In this document: piece after piece, positions 43,121-51,609 of the stretch | Position numbering within the stretch: position 1 is the first letter of the stretch | How the letters are laid out: each line of letters opens with the position of its first letter | NCBI RefSeq assembly: GCF_004355225.1 | Contig: NZ_CP037933.1 | Location: forward strand, 1,178,001-1,242,000 | DNA length: 64,000 nt | Direction: 5' to 3' | Source of the DNA: Flavobacterium nackdongense | Lineage (GTDB): Bacteria > Bacteroidota > Bacteroidia > Flavobacteriales > Flavobacteriaceae | Notes under the pieces: model-generated | Seen by the model: only the letters and a program-made list of their open reading frames with translations | Database searches by the model: none | Told to the model about the DNA's origin: nothing | Translations under genes and position numbers: made by a program

Positions 43121-44416
43121 ATGAAATACTACAGTTTAAATCATAATGCCCCGAAAGTTTCTTTCGAAGAAGCCGTAATTCAAGGATTAGCCACCGATAA
43201 AGGATTGTATTTTCCAGAATCAATCACTCCTTTAAGCAAAGAATTTTTCGAAAATATAGAGAACTTAAGCAACGAGGAAATTGCTTTTGAAGCCATTCAA
43301 CAATTTGTAGGCGACGAAATTCCTGCCGAAACCTTGAAACAAATCATCGCCGAAACCCTTTGTTTCGAATTTCCAACTGAGAAAGTAGAAGAAGGAATTT
43401 ATGCTTTGGAATTGTATCACGGACCAACAATGGCCTTTAAGGACGTAGGTGCTCGTTTTATGTCCCGCTGTTTGGGTTATTTCAACAAAGACAAAAAAGA
43501 CAATAAAAATACCGTATTAGTGGCTACTTCTGGAGATACCGGAGGAGCGGTTGCGAGTGGCTTTCTAGGAGTTCAAGGGGTTGAAGTGGTGATTCTTTAT
43601 CCTTCCGGAAAAGTGAGCGACATCCAGGAAAGACAATTAACCACCTTGGGACAAAATATCAAAGCATTGGAAGTCGATGGTGTTTTTGACGATTGTCAAG
43701 ATATGGTCAAAAAAGCATTTTTGGACGAAAGTCTGGCACACCACAACTTAACTTCGGCCAACTCGATTAATATTGCTCGATGGTTGCCACAAATGTTTTA
43801 CTTTTTCTTTGCTTACAAGCAATTGAAATCGCAAAACAAACCTTTGGTGTTTTCTTGTCCAAGTGGCAATTTCGGGAATATTTGTGCTGGAATTATTGCC
43901 AAAAAATTAGGTTTGCCCATCGAACATTTCGTGGCTTCGACCAATGTAAATGATACGGTTCCGAGATTTATGGAAAACGGAAATTACGATCCAAAACCTT
44001 CCAAAGCGACGATTTCGAATGCGATGGACGTAGGAAATCCAAGTAACTTTATCCGAATCCAAGAAATGTACAACAACGATTTGGAGCTTTTCAAAAAAGA
44101 TTTTTCTTCCTTTTCATATACCGATGCCGAAACTTTAGAAGCGATGCAATCCATCTACAAAACCGATGGTTATATTGCAGAACCTCACGGCGCTGTGGGC
44201 TATTTAGGTTTGAAAAAAGAACTGAAAAACCATCCAAACGCGATTGGAATTTTCTTAGAAACTGCGCACCCCATCAAGTTTTTGGATGTGGTAGAACCTG
44301 CTTTGAACATTCAATTACCAATTCCAACTCAAATAGAAAGCGTGTTGAATAAAGAAAAAGTAAGCGTAAAAATCAAAACTTACGAGGAATTGAAGGCGTT
44401 TTTGGAAACCGTTTAA
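43121..44416 (+). CDS. thrC: threonine synthase
   Basis: A 431-residue PLP enzyme converting phosphohomoserine to threonine. The PLP lysine is in LYHGPTMAFKDVGARFMSR (near residue 111). The phosphate-binding loop is ATSGDTGGAVASGF, and FSCPSGNFGNICAGIIAKKLG matches the conserved Asn/Gly block. The N-terminal YYSLNHNAPKVSFEEAVIQGLATDKGLYFPE is typical of the Bacteroidota/E. coli-like class. The start codon directly follows a heptamer array. Last pathway gene of the operon; GNAT follows 11 bases later. Confidence 0.97.
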   Translation: MKYYSLNHNAPKVSFEEAVIQGLATDKGLYFPESITPLSKEFFENIENLSNEEIAFEAIQQFVGDEIPAETLKQIIAETLCFEFPTEKVEEGIYALELYHGPTMAFKDVGARFMSRCLGYFNKDKKDNKNTVLVATSGDTGGAVASGFLGVQGVEVVILYPSGKVSDIQERQLTTLGQNIKALEVDGVFDDCQDMVKKAFLDESLAHHNLTSANSINIARWLPQMFYFFFAYKQLKSQNKPLVFSCPSGNFGNICAGIIAKKLGLPIEHFVASTNVNDTVPRFMENGNYDPKPSKATISNAMDVGNPSNFIRIQEMYNNDLELFKKDFSSFSYTDAETLEAMQSIYKTDGYIAEPHGAVGYLGLKKELKNHPNAIGIFLETAHPIKFLDVVEPALNIQLPIPTQIESVLNKEKVSVKIKTYEELKAFLETV

Positions 44417-44427
44417 TTAGTAACTTT

Positions 44428-44937
44428 ATGATTACGAAAGCAACTATCGAAGACGTTTATGCATTAAATAAACTAATAAATTCAGCTTATCGGGGTGAAT
44501 ATTCTAAAAAAGGTTGGACTACAGAAGCCAATATTTTAGAAGGCAAAAGAACCACTGAAGCAGAATTAATGGAGATCCTTCAAGACAAAAAAAACAGCCT
44601 TCTAAAATACTTCGAAAACGACCAGATTCTAGGTTGTGTATTGCTGAAAGAAAAAGAGAATGAATTGTATTTAGGAATGCTGACCGTTTCGCCAGAGTTA
44701 CAAAATAGTGGTATTGGAAAAAAATTAATGCAACAAGCTGAAGTTTTTGCTTCGGATTTGGGACTTCCTAAAATTGTTATGACCGTAATTTCTGTTCGCG
44801 AAGAACTCATTTCGTGGTACAAACGCAAGGGTTTTGTAGATACAGGACTAAGAGAACCTTTTCCGGTAAGTGAAGTTTTTAGTCAAACCACCAAAGAACC
44901 TTTGGAGTTTATGGTATTGGAAAAAAGAATGCTGTAG
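44428..44937 (+). CDS. GNAT family N-acetyltransferase
   Basis: A 169-residue acetyltransferase. The acetyl-CoA pyrophosphate loop is VSPELQNSGIGKKLMQQAEVFA (V-x-x-x-x-Q-x-x-G-I-G-x, near residue 95), followed by VMTVISVREELISWYKRKGFVDTG, the usual C-terminal motif. It is 11 bases downstream of thrC, so it is likely in the same transcript, but a link with threonine is not evident. The substrate cannot be predicted. Confidence 0.85.
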   Translation: MITKATIEDVYALNKLINSAYRGEYSKKGWTTEANILEGKRTTEAELMEILQDKKNSLLKYFENDQILGCVLLKEKENELYLGMLTVSPELQNSGIGKKLMQQAEVFASDLGLPKIVMTVISVREELISWYKRKGFVDTGLREPFPVSEVFSQTTKEPLEFMVLEKRML

Positions 44938-44968
44938 CTACCAGAAGGCATTCGCTTTTAAAAATTTT

Positions 44969-45101
44969 TAGCCACGAATTACACTAATAAACACGAATTA
45001 CAACTATTTTTTATTTCACGAAGTCTTGAAATAAATAGAAGTAGTGTAATTCAATTCTAAATTTGATGAAAATTAGTGCCAATTGGTGTAATTCGTGGCT
45101 A
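44969..45101. repeat. inverted-repeat element (GCCACGAATTACAC type)
   Basis: TAGCCACGAATTACAC at 44969-44984 and GTGTAATTCGTGGCTA at 45086-45101 are perfect 16-bp terminal inverted repeats of a 133-bp non-coding block between the convergent GNAT and nnrD genes. Internal sub-repeats (CACGAATTACA near 45012, AATTAGTGCCAATT near 45070) echo the ends. It is probably a non-autonomous mobile or structural repeat. Confidence 0.85.
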
Positions 45102-45145
45102 CCTTCTTTTTTTCTTCTTTAAAAGTAAATGCCTTTTAGCTACCA

Positions 45146-45994
45146 TTACTTTTCCAAGCTCAAATAGGCTTTCCCAATATACTTGATCACATCCGAAGCG
45201 ATAAACGACTGATACCCCGTTTCAGGCAGTGCAATATCTGCAGTTAGTCCGTGGAGATAAACTCCAAGTATTGCGGCATCAATGGGTTCGTAAGATTGTG
45301 CCATTAAACTTGTAATCATTCCTGTGAGGACATCGCCAGTTCCGGCTGTTGCCAAAGCGGCATTGCCAGTGGTGTTTTTATATATTGCATCACCGTCGAT
45401 GATATAAGTGGGGGCACCTTTCATTACTAGTATTAGATTATTCTGTTTTGAAAAAGCGATGGTTTTCTTGAATTTATCGGCTTCAGAATCCCAGTTCCCA
45501 ATAAGGCGCTCTAATTCTTTTTGATGTGGTGTAAAAATGGTTTTTTTAGGCAAAAAAGTCAGCCAGTCCTTGTTCTGTGCCATAATATTCAATCCGTCAG
45601 CATCTATCACCAAGGGAACTGTATTGGTTTTTATAAAACGATGTATGGCAGTATGCGTTTCGATATCCTGTCCAATTCCAGGGCCAAGACCGATGGCTTG
45701 GGGAACAAAATTGAGGATGATTTTAGAAATATATTTTACCGCAATATCCGTCAAAACCATCACCTCTGGATTGGCAATTTGCAGAACTCTATAACCACAA
45801 CGTGGCAAAAATACGGTAACCAACCCGCAACCCGTTTTCAAACAGGCCATAGAAGCTAAAGTCATCGCTCCTATTTTGCCATAACTACCGCCAATGATTA
45901 ATGCATGACCTTGAATCCCTTTGTGGGTATGCGCATTTATGGGTTTATATCTTTTGAGAATTTCGGTTTTGTCAATTGGAATTACTGCTTTCAT
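45146..45994 (-). CDS. nnrD: ADP-dependent NAD(P)H-hydrate dehydratase
   Basis: A 282-residue metabolite-repair enzyme of the YjeF C-terminal (ribokinase-like) family, which restores damaged NAD(P)H hydrates. KGIQGHALIIGGSYGKIGAMTLAS and the catalytic/phosphate region NAALATAGTGDVLTGMI are diagnostic, with GLGPGIGQD in the middle. Usually the epimerase NnrE is fused at the N-terminus; here only the dehydratase is present, with start MKAVIPIDKTEIL at 45994. The epimerase must be elsewhere, if present. Transcribed alone. Confidence 0.9.
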   Translation of the reverse strand: MKAVIPIDKTEILKRYKPINAHTHKGIQGHALIIGGSYGKIGAMTLASMACLKTGCGLVTVFLPRCGYRVLQIANPEVMVLTDIAVKYISKIILNFVPQAIGLGPGIGQDIETHTAIHRFIKTNTVPLVIDADGLNIMAQNKDWLTFLPKKTIFTPHQKELERLIGNWDSEADKFKKTIAFSKQNNLILVMKGAPTYIIDGDAIYKNTTGNAALATAGTGDVLTGMITSLMAQSYEPIDAAILGVYLHGLTADIALPETGYQSFIASDVIKYIGKAYLSLEK

Positions 45995-46149
45995 TTAATA
46001 CGATTTGTTCGTTAAAAATACAAAAATTAAATGAATGAAAGTGGGTAGAATTTATTTTTATTTAATAGGTTTCTGCAAGAAAAATCATTAAGTTTGAATA
46101 ACCATTACAATCTGCAATTGTATAGCGCCAATCTACCCGATTTTGGGTG

Positions 46150-46169
46150 TATATGCGCGAGTATATGCG
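46150..46169 (+). repeat. TATATGCG direct repeats before the restriction gene
   Basis: Two copies of TATATGCG at 46150-46157 and 46162-46169, exactly 12 bases apart, just after a CTACCC-GATTTT-GGGTGT hairpin. They are about 95 bases before the restriction gene ATG. The 12-base spacing equals that in the TACGGA repeats at the other end of the module. Confidence 0.5.
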
Positions 46170-46264
46170 AGATAAAAAAAATAATACAAATAACAACATT
46201 TTTTTGATAAATGAAGTTTAAAATAAATTTTACGATATTTACCGAAATTTAGATTTATATAAAA

Positions 46265-47209
46265 ATGTACAATACTATTCCCGACCAATTAAGAAAATTA
46301 GCAATTGAAAATGTTTTTAGCACAAATACATATCAAAATTGTTGGAGAACGTGGCAACCAGAAATTTTAAGACTTTTAGGAAATAATTATACTGAAAATG
46401 AAATCTTAAATATTGGAGACCATTTATCAGATATTTTTAGGTCAACTGGTGGCGGAGGAAGAGGTCAAGGAGAATTGTCAGCAAGTGGAACTGCTTGGGA
46501 ATCTTTAGTTTGTTGGTATATTAACCTCTGCACCGCTGGAAGTCGAGTTGTTGCTGTGAAAAAAATGAGTATTGTTCCCAAAGCAATACAAGATGCAATA
46601 ACTGTAAATTATGGAAATTTTGCTTGTAATACCGAATCTGATATAACAATACTAGTTTTTCCAGACTTACCCGAATACAACACAAACATAAATCAATTAA
46701 ACATTCTAAATAATTTGGGAATTCAAATTCAACCAATTTTGAGAAACAAATTTAATCTTGAACTAACAAATCATCTAGCTGAAAAAGATTTTAATCAATT
46801 TGAAATTGGAATTATACAATGTAAAACAAATTGGAATGACAATGCTCAAATTCCAATGTTATGGGATATGATATATTCGGCTGGAGGATTTCGAGGCAGA
46901 AATATTACAATTGGCAGAAATGGTTATAATATACAGAATGCTCAAAGTTTTAGTTATTCTTTTGTTACAGTTCCATCAAATCAAAATACAGTTTATAATC
47001 CTAATGGAGTTGCAGTAAAAAGAGTTACAAATTTATCTGGCGGTAACTATTGGGGTAATCCTAGCATCCAAAATGTTGCCAAATCATTAAAAGAAATTTT
47101 TACAAATAATTTTCAGTCTGGCTCAAGAACTGGCTTAAGAACAGATATTAGAGCTGCAATACCAGAATTAACAGCAAATAATTCGTTATCTTATTTTGGT
47201 CTCTATTGA
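46265..47209 (+). CDS. putative type II restriction endonuclease, PD-(D/E)xK type
   Basis: A 314-residue protein of AT-rich DNA encoded convergently with a cytosine-5 methyltransferase, overlapping it by 7 bases at the stops. That pairing, with no other function evident, suggests the cognate restriction enzyme. A plausible nuclease core is E79 (GTAWESLV), D126 (CNTESDITIL) and QCK 185-187 (FEIGIIQCKTNW), i.e. the Q/E-x-K variant of PD-(D/E)xK. A Gly-rich segment (TGGGGRGQGELSASG, 61-75) precedes E79. I cannot place it in a named family or predict its recognition site. Methylated target should match the methyltransferase. Confidence 0.6.
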   Translation: MYNTIPDQLRKLAIENVFSTNTYQNCWRTWQPEILRLLGNNYTENEILNIGDHLSDIFRSTGGGGRGQGELSASGTAWESLVCWYINLCTAGSRVVAVKKMSIVPKAIQDAITVNYGNFACNTESDITILVFPDLPEYNTNINQLNILNNLGIQIQPILRNKFNLELTNHLAEKDFNQFEIGIIQCKTNWNDNAQIPMLWDMIYSAGGFRGRNITIGRNGYNIQNAQSFSYSFVTVPSNQNTVYNPNGVAVKRVTNLSGGNYWGNPSIQNVAKSLKEIFTNNFQSGSRTGLRTDIRAAIPELTANNSLSYFGLY

Positions 47210-49428
47210 ATGTTCTTCAAAATTTCTAGAGCTACCGCTCTAGCCATAAGTGGAGGAACTGCGTTCCCAACTAATGTAAATTGAGGAACTTCAAATTTAC
47301 GTTTATTTCCACCTGTTGAACGCTTTCCTTGAAAAACAAATGAATCGTCGAACGATTGCAATCTTGCCATTTCTCGAACAGTTAATGACCTTGGATTTGA
47401 ATAGTGAATATAATCATCTGCAATTGTCATAATTGTAGAACTTTGACTTTCAGGTTTCAACACTGTATAATTTCGTTTATCTGATTCTAAACCAATTTCC
47501 TTGAGATTTGATTTTGCAGATTCATAATTACCCGACTTTAGAATTACATCTAATCTTTTAATAACATCTTCATTTTGCTTACTAGTTTTATGATTTTGCA
47601 AAGGAGCAACAAGATGTGTTAAAGTGTTTTCAAGTTCTTCAAAATTTCTAACGTAAAATGGATTTTTCGCATTTGCAAATCTTCCATTTAAACGACCTTT
47701 TTTTGACCAATCTGAATAGCTTAAACCATCATTTTCATTTGGTTTTCCGTCAACATTTCTCTTTTTTATTAATGATTTCATTTTTTCAGTTGAACCATTA
47801 TATTGAGCTTTTAAATTGATTTTTTCATAATCAAATCTTTCGTCATCGTTTCCAATAAAATCTAAATCATAAATAGCTTCAAAAACATTTACTTTATCGT
47901 TTTGATTTACAGTTGACGGAACATTATTAATCAACTTTTGATCTTTTCTACAACCAATAAACAAAACTCGTTCTCGATTTTGAGGAACTCCATAATTTGA
48001 TGCTAATGCAACAAATGGTTGCTCAATATTATATAACCTAATTTTAGACAAAATTGTTTCAAATTCAGTTTCTTTATTAGCATTAACTACGAATGAGTTC
48101 AGTCCTTTAACACATTCATCAAAAGAATAATCAAAAATTTCAAGCGCAGTAATAATTTGATTTACTTCTTCTATGTAAATATTATTGGGTTTTAAATTAT
48201 TAAAAGAATTATGAATTTTTTCAATAATAGTTTCAGACTCAATAGAAGTTAAAAAAACATCAAAATTATCTGCAAAAAAATCATTGTCTAAATTAGAAAA
48301 TGCTTTTTCATTAATCACTTTTTTTCTAATATATTCGAGTTCTTTAACTCTTTTCAAGAGATTAAATCCGTGACGGATTGTGCTAATATTTTTGTCTGTT
48401 TTACTAGTTTTATAGTCAACAATTTTTGGTGTTAAAAGCCTAAACTTATTTTCTAAATTATGAATGTAAGTATTCTTTAAATTATCCAATTCTTTATCTG
48501 TTGACTTTTCAAATTGTAAACGCAAATTATAACAATCCAAAATAAAAGAATTTTTTAAATCGTTTTTTTTAAGATTTGAAACAAAAAATATAAGTTGATT
48601 AAATTCTTTCAAATCAACAATCGACCTAATTTCTTGCAAAATCATTTCTTTTATTTTGCCTTGCTCTTTTGTCAAAATCCCCTTGACATTTTCCATTACA
48701 AAATACTTTGGTCGTAATTGTCTAATTACCTTCAAATAATGCGCAAATAAATCATCTTTTTTGTCAAACTTTTTTCTTTTTCCTGCTAAACTAAAACTCT
48801 GACAAGGCGGTCCGCCACAAACAATATCAATTTCTTTATTTCCAATCTTCTTAAGAAAATTATCTAAAAAATCTGGTTCGGTAATATCTTGTCGAAGAAA
48901 TTCAGCATCTAGTCCAAGTTGATAATTATATCTTGCCAAATGTGTGAGTTCACAATTCTCGTTAATATCACTAGCTAACCTAAAATCATAATATTTATTA
49001 CCATATTCAGCTTGTAGAAAACCTTCACTAAATCCACCTGCTCCAGCGAATAAATCCACAAAAGTCACTTTAGTTTTTGTTTCATATTCTGTTGGTGTTT
49101 CAGAAACTATATTAATATCTGTGTTGGCTCTTCTACTATTAACTAAAGAAGCTATTTTTTCTTTGATTTTTTTATCTGTGAAGTTTGTGTGTGGCTCAAT
49201 CTCAAAATATTTTTCTACTTCTTGCTTTAAGAAAAGTAAAAACTTATTAATTGATTTATGAGAATATTCTGTTTCTTTTACTAACTGATTTGTGTTGTCC
49301 CAATCTTTTTTCATTATTTTCTCACCAGTTGCAACTTTAATTTGCAAATCTTTTTGACGCAAAACAAGATGAATTGGAAACCTTTTACTTTTATCAGCTT
49401 TATCAAGGTAAAATTTTACATTTATCAT
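47203..49428 (-). CDS. DNA cytosine-5 methyltransferase with N-terminal integrase-type arm domain
   Basis: A 741-residue protein. Residues 1-75, and possibly to 100 (INVKFYLDKADKSKRFPIHL, then VATGEKIMKKDWDNTN..), resemble the arm-type DNA-binding domain found at the N-terminus of Bacteroidota tyrosine recombinases. The C5-methyltransferase motifs follow: I (FVDLFAGAGGFSEGF, near 125), IV (GGPPCQSF with nucleophile Cys209), VI (FVMENVKGI, 246-248), VIII (QNRERVLFIG) and X (LVGNAVPPLMARAVA). About 200 residues of lysine-rich spacer lie between VI and VIII, longer than usual. Length is about twice a standard M.HhaI-like enzyme. AT-rich, horizontally acquired. Target base modified: cytosine C5; site unknown. 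Confidence 0.88.
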   Translation of the reverse strand: MINVKFYLDKADKSKRFPIHLVLRQKDLQIKVATGEKIMKKDWDNTNQLVKETEYSHKSINKFLLFLKQEVEKYFEIEPHTNFTDKKIKEKIASLVNSRRANTDINIVSETPTEYETKTKVTFVDLFAGAGGFSEGFLQAEYGNKYYDFRLASDINENCELTHLARYNYQLGLDAEFLRQDITEPDFLDNFLKKIGNKEIDIVCGGPPCQSFSLAGKRKKFDKKDDLFAHYLKVIRQLRPKYFVMENVKGILTKEQGKIKEMILQEIRSIVDLKEFNQLIFFVSNLKKNDLKNSFILDCYNLRLQFEKSTDKELDNLKNTYIHNLENKFRLLTPKIVDYKTSKTDKNISTIRHGFNLLKRVKELEYIRKKVINEKAFSNLDNDFFADNFDVFLTSIESETIIEKIHNSFNNLKPNNIYIEEVNQIITALEIFDYSFDECVKGLNSFVVNANKETEFETILSKIRLYNIEQPFVALASNYGVPQNRERVLFIGCRKDQKLINNVPSTVNQNDKVNVFEAIYDLDFIGNDDERFDYEKINLKAQYNGSTEKMKSLIKKRNVDGKPNENDGLSYSDWSKKGRLNGRFANAKNPFYVRNFEELENTLTHLVAPLQNHKTSKQNEDVIKRLDVILKSGNYESAKSNLKEIGLESDKRNYTVLKPESQSSTIMTIADDYIHYSNPRSLTVREMARLQSFDDSFVFQGKRSTGGNKRKFEVPQFTLVGNAVPPLMARAVALEILKNIQ

Positions 49429-49784
49429 ATTACGGACGATTTTACGGATACGGACAAATGTACGGACAAATTTTTATTTCGCAAGAAAAAAAGCATTTAT
49501 TTTACAAATTATTCTGTAAGGTATTGAAATTCAACAAAAGCATTGTTGTAATTCAAATAGAAAGTTCTGCTAAAAACTAATGGACTGCGCCTTTTACACT
49601 ATAACAGCTACTCCTATGTAAAGCATAATAAAGTCATTCACCCCCGCTCCTTAAAGTCTCCGACTTCGAGAATGTGTGAATCAGTCTGTGACCGATCAAA
49701 GTACAAATATTCTAAAAACAAAAACCTTTGCCACTCCATAAATATTCAATAAATTAGCCGCTTCAAATTTTATATCAAACGACA
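49429..49784. other. 356-bp spacer between methyltransferase and gcvT
   Basis: It contains the four TACGGA repeats (49431-49467) directly before the methyltransferase start on the opposite strand. The rest (49480-49784) is AT-rich with no ORF longer than 20 codons that looks coding; a CATTCAC/GTGAATC imperfect inverted repeat near 49634-49682 was noticed. Short plus-strand ORFs at 49342-49580 are shadows of the methyltransferase 5' end. Confidence 0.5.
49431..49467 (-). promoter_or_regulatory. TACGGA direct repeats before the methyltransferase start
   Basis: TACGGA copies start at 49431, 49443, 49449 and 49461 (spacings 12, 6, 12), three followed by C and one by T. Read on the coding strand these are GTCCGTA-type sites that end two bases before the methyltransferase ATG. 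They look like an operator, or recombinase arm-type sites, placed to control this gene. Confidence 0.6.
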
Positions 49785-50867
49785 ATGAAAAATACTGCGC
49801 TGACGCACATACACGAGAGTTTGGGAGCCAAAATGCTTCCGTTTGCTGGATACAATATGCCTATTTTATACGAAGGCGTCAATGCGGAACACGAAGTCGT
49901 TCGGACTGGTGTTGGTGTTTTTGATGTTTCGCATATGGGGGAATTTTTACTTTCAGGACCAAATGCATTGGCATTGATTCAAAAAGTAACTTCGAATGAT
50001 GCTTCAACCTTGACCATCGGTCGTGCCCAATATTCCTGTTTACCCAACAACGACGGTGGAATCGTGGACGACTTATTGGTTTACAAAATAAAAGACGAGC
50101 AATATTTATTAGTTGTAAATGCTTCGAATATAGACAAAGATTGGGATTGGATTTCAAGTCACAATGATTTGGGCGTCGATATGAAAAACCTTTCAGACGA
50201 TTATTCTTTATTGGCCATTCAAGGACCAAAAGCGGTTGAAGCTATGCAATCCTTGACTTCTGTCGATTTATCGGCAATTGCCTATTATCATTTTGAAGTG
50301 GGCGAATTTGCAGGAATCGACCACGTAATCATTTCAGCAACAGGCTATACCGGTTCTGGAGGTTTTGAGATTTATTGCAAAAATGCCGAAGTGGAACAAA
50401 TTTGGAACAAAGTTTTTGAAGCAGGTGCAGCCTTCGGAATCAAGCCAATTGGTCTTGCCGCTCGTGACACTTTGCGTTTGGAAATGGGGTTCTGTTTGTA
50501 CGGAAACGACATCAACGATACGACCTCGCCACTCGAAGCAGGTTTGGGTTGGATTACCAAATTTACTAAGGATTTTACCAATTCTGAGAACTTGAAAAAA
50601 CAAAAAGAAGCGGGAGTTTCTAAGAAATTAGTCGCCTTCGAAATGCAAGAACGTGCCGTACCAAGACACGATTACGAAATTGTAGATGCAGAGGGCAACG
50701 TTATCGGAATTGTAACTTCGGGAACAATGTCACCTTCTATGAATATTGGAATTGGTCTAGGTTATGTTACTACTGAAAACAGTACAATTGACAGTACTAT
50801 TTTTATTAGAATCAGAAAAAATGAGGTGATGGCCAAAGTAGTGAAATTGCCTTTTTATAAGAAATAA
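49785..50867 (+). CDS. gcvT: glycine cleavage system T protein (aminomethyltransferase)
   Basis: A 360-residue enzyme that transfers the methylene of the glycine cleavage H-protein to tetrahydrofolate. [19 protein letters not shown] is the conserved N-terminus, [15 protein letters not shown] follows, [14 protein letters not shown] binds folate, [20 protein letters not shown] is the central signature, and the tail [21 protein letters not shown] is normal. Length typical. No glycine riboswitch or other gcv gene is adjacent, as usual in Bacteroidota. Monocistronic. Confidence 0.96.
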   Translation: MKNTALTHIHESLGAKMLPFAGYNMPILYEGVNAEHEVVRTGVGVFDVSHMGEFLLSGPNALALIQKVTSNDASTLTIGRAQYSCLPNNDGGIVDDLLVYKIKDEQYLLVVNASNIDKDWDWISSHNDLGVDMKNLSDDYSLLAIQGPKAVEAMQSLTSVDLSAIAYYHFEVGEFAGIDHVIISATGYTGSGGFEIYCKNAEVEQIWNKVFEAGAAFGIKPIGLAARDTLRLEMGFCLYGNDINDTTSPLEAGLGWITKFTKDFTNSENLKKQKEAGVSKKLVAFEMQERAVPRHDYEIVDAEGNVIGIVTSGTMSPSMNIGIGLGYVTTENSTIDSTIFIRIRKNEVMAKVVKLPFYKK

Positions 50868-50989
50868 AAGCTAGTTTCAAAAGTAACTTTAATTCAGCAG
50901 ACGTTATCCCAAAAACAAAGCTCAGACGCTAATGGTTTTCAATTGGTTAAAAAATTAAATTAAAACTCATAAGTAATAACAAAAGTAAT

Positions 50990-50997
50990 TACATTTG
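50990..50997 (+). promoter_or_regulatory. -7 element of the MazEF module
   Basis: TACATTTG fits TAnnTTTG and ends four bases before the antitoxin ATG, implying a leaderless mRNA. Confidence 0.5.
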
Positions 50998-51001
50998 TAG
51001 T

Positions 51002-51262
51002 ATGATAAAAACACGTCAAACACAGATTATAAAAATAGGAAATTCTAATGGGGTAAGAATTCCTAAAGAATATCTTACCGCTTTAGGTACAAAAGAGGTT
51101 GTTTTAGAATTCATAAACAACACAGTTACCATTAAGCCCGTAAAAGATAGTGTACCGCCACGCAGTAAATGGAACGAAATACTTGCAAAAATGACCATAG
51201 AAACCGAAGATGAATTGACCGATTTTGACACTACTCTCGCTGATGGCATCGACGATATATAA
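51002..51262 (+). CDS. MazE/AbrB-type antitoxin
   Basis: An 86-residue AbrB-fold antitoxin. QTQIIKIGNSNGVRIPKEYLTALG is the swapped-hairpin DNA-binding domain (IxxxGNSxGVRIPKxxL). The acidic C-terminus (TIETEDELTDFDTTLADGIDDI) should bind the toxin. It overlaps the toxin gene by 20 bases and likely represses the pair. A -7 box sits right before the start codon. Confidence 0.9.
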   Translation: MIKTRQTQIIKIGNSNGVRIPKEYLTALGTKEVVLEFINNTVTIKPVKDSVPPRSKWNEILAKMTIETEDELTDFDTTLADGIDDI

Positions 51263-51575
51263 AAAGTGGGATATTGTTTTAGTCGATTTAAATCCTACCA
51301 AAGGCAGTGAGATTTCGAAAGTAAGACCTTGCTTAGTAGTTTCACCAAACAGTGTAAATACGTACATGAATACAATTGTGGTCGTACCGTTTACCTCTAA
51401 ACCCAAAGGTTTTCCTTTTAGAATATCGACTAAACACAAAGGTATTGCCGGAGAATTGTGCTTTGACCACATCAAAAGCATTGACAAAAGCAGAATCGTC
51501 AAAACTGACGGCGCGATTGAAAAACCCTTGAGAACTACTATAAATAATTTGCTTTTTGAATTTTTTAATGAGTAA
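51243..51575 (+). CDS. MazF/PemK-type toxin of the second module
   Basis: A 110-residue endoribonuclease-type toxin. YKKWDIVLVDLNPTKGSEISKVRPCLVVSP and VVVPFTSKPKGFPFRI are hallmark strands; LCFDHIKSIDKSRIVK follows. The frame allows a start at 51225, but M at 51243 (MASTIYKKW) matches the family better. Overlap with the antitoxin implies coupled translation. It differs in sequence from the toxin at 13358, so these are separate modules. Confidence 0.88.
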   Translation: MASTIYKKWDIVLVDLNPTKGSEISKVRPCLVVSPNSVNTYMNTIVVVPFTSKPKGFPFRISTKHKGIAGELCFDHIKSIDKSRIVKTDGAIEKPLRTTINNLLFEFFNE

Positions 51576-51609
51576 ATGCACTAATTTTTGCACTCCATAA
51601 AATCCACAA

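Noticed and set aside
45146..45994. nnrD as a truncated NnrE-NnrD fusion
   Set aside because: The dehydratase begins with a complete N-terminus and there is no epimerase remnant upstream; it looks like a natural stand-alone form.
49342..49580. Two short plus-strand ORFs at the methyltransferase 5' end
   Set aside because: Antisense shadows; they run through the TACGGA repeats and have no coding character.
49560..49784. Glycine riboswitch or other structured RNA before gcvT
   Set aside because: No glycine aptamer consensus is visible, only a weak CATTCAC/GTGAATC inverted repeat.
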